Assembly: GCA_919902475.1 (NCBI GenBank)
Contig: CAKKRA010000417.1
Location: 1 to 10,078, forward strand
Length of the DNA: 10,078 bases
Direction: 5' to 3'
From: Nitrospiria bacterium
GTDB lineage: Bacteria > Nitrospirota > CAKKRA01 > 9FT-COMBO-42-15
Both the position numbers and the translations under genes were made by a program. The notes beneath the pieces are model-generated. The model was given only the letters and a program-made list of their open reading frames with translations, was not told the origin of the DNA and made no database searches. Shown here piece by piece: positions 5,458 through 10,078 of this stretch; the first letter of the stretch is position 1; each line of letters opens with the position of its first letter.

Positions 5458-7323
5458 ATGATTCAGGATATAAGGCTGCACGGACAGATAAATAATGTTA
5501 TAGACTATTATGCAACCATTGCCGGCAAAGATATCAGCAATAGATTCTTCTATGAGATAAGCGCTGAAGACGGCCACAGGTTTATCAGGTTTTTCTCCTA
5601 CGGTAATGAGTTCGTAATAAGCGAAAAAGGCATCTCCTATAAAGGGACAGGAGGCAACTTCTGCGAGTATATGTTTGGCGTAAGCCAGCCAATAAAGGAT
5701 ATGGTGAAGAAGGACGTGATAAACAGGCTGATTATGTACGGCACATTATTTGACTCTACAGGAGAAAACCTCATATTTACAAATCAGGCCTATGGATTTG
5801 AAACCTTTGACGAGGTGTTTGTAAAAGGAAATGCCCTCTGCAATTACTACTTTTTCATCCAGTCTAAATTTAAGGGCGAACTCAAAACACAGCAGGAGCA
5901 TCTCTTAAAGCGGCTCGGAAGATTTCTAAAAAGAACCAAAAATATCCACCTGCAGGATGAGCCTGCCTTAATAGAAGAGATACTAACCACATTAAAAGAC
6001 CCTGATGTAATATTATACCTCTTCAAGCTTATTCACAGGCATAATACAGAATACTATACTATTTACAAAGAGTTTTACTCTGATGAAAAGATGATAAAGG
6101 AACACGAGTACAAAATATTGCAGGACATGACAAAGGCATACAACATTGACCAGTACCAGCTTGAGAGGATAAAGATTGATGTATTATACAAACACCCGGA
6201 CAACAGGCGCATAATTGATGAATATAAGGATATACTTGTCTCCATTACAAAAGAAAAAGGCATGGATCAGGGAAAGGTGGCAAGGCTCAACAGGCTCCGG
6301 TCTTTGAGCATAAGAAATAATATCCCTCTTGAGCTTTTCTCTGCCTTAGACGAGCTTTTATTAAAAGGCAAAAAGCTCGGAAGAATTGATGAGCCTGAAT
6401 ATATCAAAGATACAAGGGAGATACTGGAGGGGATATTTATAGGCGGGCATCTTACGGAAAACAACGTATCAAAGGAAGACCTTGTCACACTGTTAAAATC
6501 AAAACAGACCGCCATGGAAAAGAGGGATTTAAGATTTGAAGGCCTGCTCTTAGAAGCAGGAAAGAGGTGCGACGAGTTTTTCAGGGACGCAAATAATACA
6601 AAGCCGCTTGAGACATTGAGCAATATAGTAACCTTCTTTGACCGCTTTGATGCAGCATTCTCTTATATTAATCAAATCGTCTTTATGGAGGATGTGGATA
6701 TAACAGAGGAGAGATTGAGAAGCATATTGCAGAACAAAAAGATTTTCGATGATATTGACTCAAAGATATTTAAGGAGCTGTTTATAGAAGCAATACTAAA
6801 AGACAGGTATCTGACATCCTTTGGGAAAAAGAAAATCTATGTAATGTTTAAAGGTATAAAAGATGTGGAAGATCTGCGCATGCCGTTAAGCACAGTTGTA
6901 GCCCAGCTTACAAAGGCAAACAAAGAAGCAATACTCTACAGGACTGTACATTATTATTTCAGAAAGAAGATGAAGAACCTTTATATGGAATTGCGGAAGA
7001 GCGATGACTTTGAGGAAATTAGAAAAGAGCTGTCAGCAGAGCTTTTGAGGGATAAAATTATTAATAAAGAGATACCTCAGGAGCTTTTTAATAAGGTCCT
7101 GCAGGATTTAAAGGAGGAGATGGTCTACCTCTATGAAATCCTTCCGATGATTATTAATAATAAGGATACTGATTTAAGGGAAAAATTCCTGAAAGAGAGC
7201 AATCTTGACAGATATTATGTAGAGGAATTGGAGCGGGAGTTTATTGAGCTTAAAGGCATTGACCCATCAATCCTGAACCTGATGCACAGGTATGAGACAG
7301 AAGTAACTTATCAGGGGGTGTAA
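5458..7323 (+). CDS. conserved-looking 621-residue protein of unknown function, coupled to amrS
   Basis: The ATG follows the amrS stop codon directly, and GGAGGAG (5439-5445) lies inside amrS, so the two are translationally coupled. The N-terminal 120 residues look like a compact globular domain (HGQINNVIDYYATIAG, NRFFYEI, RFIRFFSYGNEFVISEKG, GGNFCEYMFGV). The remaining 500 are rich in Lys, Glu, Leu and Ile and look almost wholly helical, like a scaffold or helical-repeat protein. I see no signal peptide, membrane segment, Walker motif, metal-binding cysteine cluster or known catalytic motif. It may belong to an uncharacterised family first named from Geobacter (GSU_3473, TIGR04442), but that is low-confidence recall. 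Pairing with AmrS suggests a substrate or accessory of the radical SAM enzyme, which is inference only. The stop overlaps the palindrome at 7322. Confidence 0.88.
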   Translation: MIQDIRLHGQINNVIDYYATIAGKDISNRFFYEISAEDGHRFIRFFSYGNEFVISEKGISYKGTGGNFCEYMFGVSQPIKDMVKKDVINRLIMYGTLFDSTGENLIFTNQAYGFETFDEVFVKGNALCNYYFFIQSKFKGELKTQQEHLLKRLGRFLKRTKNIHLQDEPALIEEILTTLKDPDVILYLFKLIHRHNTEYYTIYKEFYSDEKMIKEHEYKILQDMTKAYNIDQYQLERIKIDVLYKHPDNRRIIDEYKDILVSITKEKGMDQGKVARLNRLRSLSIRNNIPLELFSALDELLLKGKKLGRIDEPEYIKDTREILEGIFIGGHLTENNVSKEDLVTLLKSKQTAMEKRDLRFEGLLLEAGKRCDEFFRDANNTKPLETLSNIVTFFDRFDAAFSYINQIVFMEDVDITEERLRSILQNKKIFDDIDSKIFKELFIEAILKDRYLTSFGKKKIYVMFKGIKDVEDLRMPLSTVVAQLTKANKEAILYRTVHYYFRKKMKNLYMELRKSDDFEEIRKELSAELLRDKIINKEIPQELFNKVLQDLKEEMVYLYEILPMIINNKDTDLREKFLKESNLDRYYVEELEREFIELKGIDPSILNLMHRYETEVTYQGV

Positions 7324-7365
7324 CTATGTAATCCATTACATAGTTGGGTAATCTGTTACATAGTT
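7322..7365. repeat. palindrome plus extra half-site, candidate enhancer-protein site
   Basis: AACTATGTAA (7322-7331) and TTACATAGTT (7336-7345) form a perfect 10-bp-arm palindrome with a 4-nt centre. A second TTACATAGTT follows at 7356-7365, 20 bp after the first. The array lies about 155-200 bp upstream of the transcription start predicted from the sigma-54 promoter, a usual distance for bacterial enhancer-binding protein sites. It also overlaps the stop of the preceding gene. No T run follows, so a terminator role is unlikely. Confidence 0.55.
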
Positions 7366-7482
7366 TGAACGGATTTTAAACCTGCCTCTACACTGCGATA
7401 AAGAATGCCTTGCCCTTATATTTTCATTATTTTTCAAGGGATTTCAAATTAATCGTAGGGGGGAGGCGTCGCCACGCTTTAT

Positions 7483-7511
7483 ATTGCAATTGCTGGCACA
7501 GCAATTGCAAT
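7483..7511. repeat. perfect 13-bp-arm inverted repeat around the sigma-54 promoter
   Basis: ATTGCAATTGCTG (7483-7495) and CAGCAATTGCAAT (7499-7511) are exact reverse complements around a GCA centre. The dyad contains the whole -24/-12 promoter. It could be a binding site for a repressor or simply the result of promoter symmetry. Any hairpin would lie upstream of the predicted start site and so would not be in the transcript. Confidence 0.8.
7494..7509 (+). promoter_or_regulatory. sigma-54 (-24/-12) promoter of the minor pilin operon
   Basis: TGGCACA-GCAA-TTGCA fits the RpoN consensus TGGCACG-N4-TTGCA with one difference. The invariant GG (7495-7496) and GC (7507-7508) are 10 nt apart as required. 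Transcription would begin near 7520, about 29 nt before the riboswitch. Sigma-54 with PilR-type activators is known for pilin genes in Pseudomonas and Geobacter. A weaker sigma-70 reading (TTGCTG 7491-7496, CATAAT 7515-7520, 18-nt spacer) cannot be excluded. Confidence 0.75.
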
Positions 7512-7548
7512 TATCATAATTGAAAACTAAATATCAATGGTCAAATGA

Positions 7549-7676
7549 CCACCGATAAGGGTAACTTCATCTGAAAAGATGGAGGCACAAAGTCCTTAAC
7601 CTAATCTTTCATCTATCCTCTCCACATTGGTGAGAGGGATATGGTGAGAGGATGGTTGAAAGGACTGCCGAAGTGG
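7549..7676 (+). promoter_or_regulatory. GEMM-I riboswitch (cyclic di-GMP aptamer)
   Basis: The layout follows the class I c-di-GMP aptamer of Vibrio cholerae (Vc2). AGGGTAA (7558-7564) precedes an 8-bp hairpin (7565-7572 with 7577-7584) capped by GAAA (7573-7576). GCACAAAGTCC (7585-7595) matches the conserved CAAAG joining segment. GTCCTT (7592-7597) pairs with AAGGAC (7660-7665). A tetraloop receptor is formed by CCTAAT (7600-7605) and ATGG (7652-7655). TGCCG (7666-7670) supplies the conserved 3' end, and CCAC (7549-7552) with GTGG (7673-7676) closes P1. By alignment, the Vc2 ligand contacts G20, A47 and C92 correspond to G7561, A7590 and C7668. G at the G20 position favours c-di-GMP over the cGAMP-type GEMM-Ib variants. 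The arm beyond the receptor is long and contains a duplicated TGGTGAGAGG. Confidence 0.87.
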
Positions 7677-7693
7677 GGGGAAAGATAATACAG

Positions 7694-7736
7694 AGGCCTG
7701 CTTACCTGAAAAATCGGTGGCAGGCCTTTTTGTTTT
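7694..7736 (+). terminator. riboswitch expression platform: intrinsic terminator
   Basis: AGGCCTGC (7694-7701) pairs perfectly with GCAGGCCT (7720-7727). A short inner helix (TACC 7703-7706 with GGTG 7716-7719) extends it, and TTTTTGTTTT ends at 7736. It sits between the aptamer and the pilin start. The aptamer segment GGACTGCC (7662-7669) can pair with GGCAGGCC (7719-7726) at 7 of 8 positions, giving an antiterminator that excludes both the aptamer fold and the terminator. Ligand binding would thus favour termination. Confidence 0.87.
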
Positions 7737-7747
7737 GGAGAACATTA

Positions 7748-8287
7748 ATGAAAATAAAAAATGAAAAAGGTTTTACTCTAATAGAGCTGATGGTTGTAAT
7801 TGTAATCATCGTTATTGTAATCGGCCTTGGAATAGCAATGTATTTTGCCAATCTTCCGCATTTAAGACTCTCTGCAGCAACAAGGGGGTTTAAGGATGAC
7901 ATTGCTCGGGCGCAGCAGATAGCAGCAAAGGAAAACGCAACAGTAAGAGTAACACTTACAAGTAATACAAGTTATGAAGTAGTAAAGATAACAGATGTGC
8001 AGGATGTACCATGCGCACCTTTAATTAATGATGTTAACATCAAAACAGTTGACCTTGCTAATCAATATAGAAATGCGGTTAGAATCGGAAGCATTATTAC
8101 TCCTTGTGTTGATTCTTTAATATTTGGAAAACTCGGCGCTGTAGAATCAAGCGCCACTAGCTTTACAATAGCGCCAGAAGTTCCGGATGTCTGCGGAGGT
8201 GAGTTCAGGGTAAATATTGACAGGGCAGATGGATTAGAAACCATGAGGGTTTGCATAAATAATTCAGGAAGGGTAAGAATACAATAG
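7748..8287 (+). CDS. FimT/GspH-type minor pseudopilin
   Basis: The product is 179 residues from ATG 7748, which has GGAG (7737-7740) 7 nt upstream, directly after the terminator T tract. The type III signal is KNEKG|FTLIE: a short basic leader, cleavage after G8, phenylalanine +1 and glutamate +5, then a hydrophobic helix to about residue 33. The C-terminus ends NNSGRVRIQ, as in GspH/FimT minor pilins. Cysteines C89, C120, C149 and C169 could form two disulfides after export. The prepilin would be cleaved by a PilD-type peptidase and act at the inner membrane in priming pilus or pseudopilus assembly. The frame is also open back to 7652, but that extension translates the riboswitch and terminator and must be artefactual. 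It is the first gene of the operon. Confidence 0.9.
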   Translation: MKIKNEKGFTLIELMVVIVIIVIVIGLGIAMYFANLPHLRLSAATRGFKDDIARAQQIAAKENATVRVTLTSNTSYEVVKITDVQDVPCAPLINDVNIKTVDLANQYRNAVRIGSIITPCVDSLIFGKLGAVESSATSFTIAPEVPDVCGGEFRVNIDRADGLETMRVCINNSGRVRIQ

Positions 8288-8298
8288 GGAGGATAAAT

Positions 8299-8730
8299 AT
8301 GAAAAGGACATTTCTTAATGAAAAAGGCTTCAGCCTGCTTGAGGTTATGATTGCCCTTGTAATCTTAGCTATAGGGCTTCTTGGATTAAGCCAGATGCAG
8401 GTAATGGGAATAGATGGAAATGCCCGCGGTAATAAGCTAACAACTGCCACGACAGCGGCGCAGGACGCGATGGAAAAGCTGATGAATTTAGACTCCAGCG
8501 CCTTACCGGGTGTTGATGCTGCAGGCAATTTTGATAATGATTTCCCTGTATACAATAATGGTTCAGCGGTCATTCAAAAGACCTTTATGGGCGTTAACTA
8601 TACGCGAAACTACATGATAGATGTAGATTATCCCATTGCAGATACTGCTACTATTGCAGTTACCGTTAGCTGGACAGACCAAGGAGGAAATCTGCATTCT
8701 GTTTCAGAGACATCTGTGAGGCGGAGGTAA
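8299..8730 (+). CDS. pilV: type IV pilus minor pilin, PilV-like
   Basis: A 143-residue prepilin with leader MKRTFLNEKG, cleavage before FSLLE (glutamate at +5) and the helix VMIALVILAIGLLGLSQMQ. The run LLEVMIALVILAIGLLGL with QM after it is characteristic of PilV/type IV pilus modification proteins. The remainder is a small globular domain ending in SWTDQGGNLHSVSETSVRRR, and the pattern VSWTD is frequent in PilV. GGGAGGA (8287-8293) gives a strong start 11 nt after the FimT-like stop. PilV is a minor pilin that, with FimU/FimT, PilW, PilX and PilE, forms the priming complex at the pilus tip. GspI is the type II secretion counterpart, but the flanking PilW- and PilX-like genes favour the pilus role. 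Confidence 0.87.
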   Translation: MKRTFLNEKGFSLLEVMIALVILAIGLLGLSQMQVMGIDGNARGNKLTTATTAAQDAMEKLMNLDSSALPGVDAAGNFDNDFPVYNNGSAVIQKTFMGVNYTRNYMIDVDYPIADTATIAVTVSWTDQGGNLHSVSETSVRRR

Positions 8731-8735
8731 ATAAT

Positions 8736-9752
8736 ATGAGAAAATTAATTGTAATAGGTAATAAAGGTTTTACGCTCGTTGAATTAATGGTTGCGATTGC
8801 CATACTTGGTCTTGTTTTAATGGCAATATCCACTACATTCATAGGACAGCAAAGGCAGGGTTTAACACAGAATGAAGTTGCAGAATCACAGCAATCTGCC
8901 CGCATTGGATTAGAGACGCTTGTAAGGGATATAAGACGGGCAGGATTAATGATACCAAACCAGCCTGCAGCATACCCTATAGAAGACGCAGGGACATTCA
9001 ACATAACTATAACGGTCGGCTCTGAACTGGACGGCTATGCATCCATCCTGAATCCTGCGGATTCAGACGGAAACATTACTGGACTAACAAGCCCTATAAC
9101 CTTTACGATAGATACAACCAGAGACTTCCAGAGCAGGGTTGGCGCCACTGCAAGGATATTAAGGCCGTCTACAGGAATGGAACCGAGCAGGGATGAGGGT
9201 GCAAGCGATGTCTGCTATACAATTTCCGCCTTAACGCCGCAGGGTGTATCCCCAGCAACAATAACGCTTACATTCAGCAGCAGCACTTCGCTTCCAACAG
9301 GCGGAATACCAGATATAGCATTTAAACCCGGGGATACTATTCTTCTTCATGACTGTACAACTTCATGGCCTGTTAGAATAAGGTATTCTGTTGAGCCTAA
9401 CCCTGAAACAAGTCCGGACACCGCTACTCTAAGAACTCTAACAAGATGGATTGATTTAAACGGCAACGGTATTGTAGATACAGGGGAAGCTGAAAATGTT
9501 GCGCAAAACATTGTAGTCCCTGATGCCGACGCCAATGGAACACCGGATGACCGTGACGGCAATGGTCTGGCTGATATCTTTTTCAGATATCTTGACAAAA
9601 ACGGCAACGAAACAACAAGTCTTGCCAATATAGCTTCTGTAAATATAGACTTAACAACCGCAACTACAAGAAATGTTGCCCAGTTAAGTAATCAGGCAAG
9701 GACAAGGCAGTTAACAAGTTTGATAAGGGTAAAAAACAATTTTATGGAGTGA
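8736..9752 (+). CDS. pilW: PilW-like minor pilin with calcium-binding-type loops
   Basis: A 338-residue prepilin: leader to G11, mature start FTLVE (glutamate at +5), hydrophobic helix to about 35, then QNEVAESQQSARIGLETLVRDIRRAG, the usual PilW/GspJ-type amphipathic continuation. Near the C-terminus are EF-hand-like acidic loops. Residues 240-251 read DLNGNGIVDTGE (ligand positions D240, N242, N244, D248, E251). D263, D265, N267, D271 and D274 form a second, and D272-D280 may add to it. C160 and C207 may form a disulfide. GGAGGT (8723-8728) overlaps the pilV stop, and the gap is 5 nt. The C-terminal domain resembles PilW in role but is probably specialised. Calcium binding is inferred from spacing alone. 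Confidence 0.85.
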   Translation: MRKLIVIGNKGFTLVELMVAIAILGLVLMAISTTFIGQQRQGLTQNEVAESQQSARIGLETLVRDIRRAGLMIPNQPAAYPIEDAGTFNITITVGSELDGYASILNPADSDGNITGLTSPITFTIDTTRDFQSRVGATARILRPSTGMEPSRDEGASDVCYTISALTPQGVSPATITLTFSSSTSLPTGGIPDIAFKPGDTILLHDCTTSWPVRIRYSVEPNPETSPDTATLRTLTRWIDLNGNGIVDTGEAENVAQNIVVPDADANGTPDDRDGNGLADIFFRYLDKNGNETTSLANIASVNIDLTTATTRNVAQLSNQARTRQLTSLIRVKNNFME

Positions 9753-9757
9753 TGGTT

Positions 9758-10078
9758 ATGAAAAATATATTTTTAAATGAAAAGGGCTCTGCCCTGTTGA
9801 TTGCAATGATAATGCTTGTAGTATTATTTATTATTGGCACTGCAACAATGAATACATCCACAACAGAGGTAATGATATCAGGCAATTACAGGACAATGAA
9901 AGAGGCATTCTATAACACAGAGGGACCGCTTGAGTATGCATGGCGGCAGACTGATATTTATTCCACAATTGGAAAGACAATAGGCAGCAAACTTGCCATA
10001 CCACTTGCTGCTGATAATACCACTTCTCTCTTCCTCGGAAAGAATGTCTTTTCCAGCATGACATCGGGAAATGTAACC
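9758..10078 (+). CDS. pilX: PilX-like minor pilin, N-terminal part (cut by window end)
   Basis: The 107 visible residues begin MKNIFLNEKG|SALLIAMIMLVVLFIIGTATMNTSTTEVMISGNYRTMKEAF in segments typical of the PilX N-terminal domain. That domain lacks the +5 glutamate, and here +5 is isoleucine. The motif MISGNYR followed by EAFYNTEG corresponds to the PilX pattern MAGN...AFxAAE, with threonine in place of the usual alanine. GGAG (9746-9749) is 8 nt from ATG 9758, which supports that start; ATG 9752 overlaps the pilW stop but is too close to the site. PilX is typically followed by pilY1, the tip adhesin, which would lie beyond the window. Confidence 0.83.
   Translation, partial: MKNIFLNEKGSALLIAMIMLVVLFIIGTATMNTSTTEVMISGNYRTMKEAFYNTEGPLEYAWRQTDIYSTIGKTIGSKLAIPLAADNTTSLFLGKNVFSSMTSGNVT

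Noticed and set aside
7322..7345. Palindrome after the 621-residue gene as its terminator
   Set aside because: The AT-rich stem is followed by GGGTAA rather than a T run.
7465..7473. GGCGTCGCC palindrome in the G-rich stretch before the pilin promoter
   Set aside because: Too short to assign; it resembles common repeat debris and lacks a partner nearby.
9831..10064. Minus-strand 77-residue frame at the right end
   Set aside because: It is antisense to the PilX-like gene, whose prepilin signal and ribosome binding site are clear.

Overview
The window is a moderately AT-rich bacterial chromosome segment. The gene content suggests an anaerobic or microaerophilic Gram-negative of the Desulfobacterota/Nitrospirota type: rplU-rpmA, a GlcD-type flavin oxidase, a UspA protein beside a BCAM0308-like zinc protein, an AmrS-type radical SAM enzyme, and minor type IV pilins behind a sigma-54 promoter and a GEMM (cyclic di-GMP) riboswitch. 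The taxonomic call is inference. I see no rRNA, tRNA, CRISPR array, transposase or phage gene.

Layout. At 1-305 (+) is the 3' part of a PIN-domain toxin-like gene. At 342-1090 (-) is the rplU-rpmA operon with a clear intrinsic terminator and a promoter region with a consensus -35 box. At 1160-1578 (+) a well-formed sigma-70 promoter and a leader of about 200 nt precede an unrecognised 59-residue, eight-cysteine protein. At 1613-3016 (-) is a GlcD-type FAD oxidase. The spacer at 3017-3229 carries three copies of a 13-bp word and separates glcD from the divergent usp gene. At 3230-4233 (+) the usp gene overlaps a BCAM0308-like zinc protein gene by an ATGA junction. At 4247-4357 lies a three-hairpin element that looks like a dispersed repeat. 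At 4429-7323 (+) an AmrS-like radical SAM gene is followed, with no spacer, by a 621-residue protein I cannot assign. At 7748-10078 (+) are four minor type IV pilin or pseudopilin genes (FimT/GspH-, PilV-, PilW- and PilX-like), the last cut by the window edge.

The most interesting part is the control region at 7322-7747. It stacks a 10-bp-arm palindrome plus a third half-site that could be an enhancer-protein site, a consensus -24/-12 sigma-54 promoter inside a perfect 13-bp-arm inverted repeat, a GEMM-I aptamer with GAAA tetraloop and tetraloop-receptor sequences, and an intrinsic terminator ending 11 nt before the first pilin start codon. The 3' end of the aptamer can pair with the 3' half of the terminator, so the sequence supports an OFF-switch model: ligand binding would sequester the antiterminator strand and allow termination. 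Pilus assembly genes would then be under both enhancer-dependent initiation and second-messenger-controlled elongation. A gene finder could overlook this, because an open frame runs from 7652 through the riboswitch into the first pilin.
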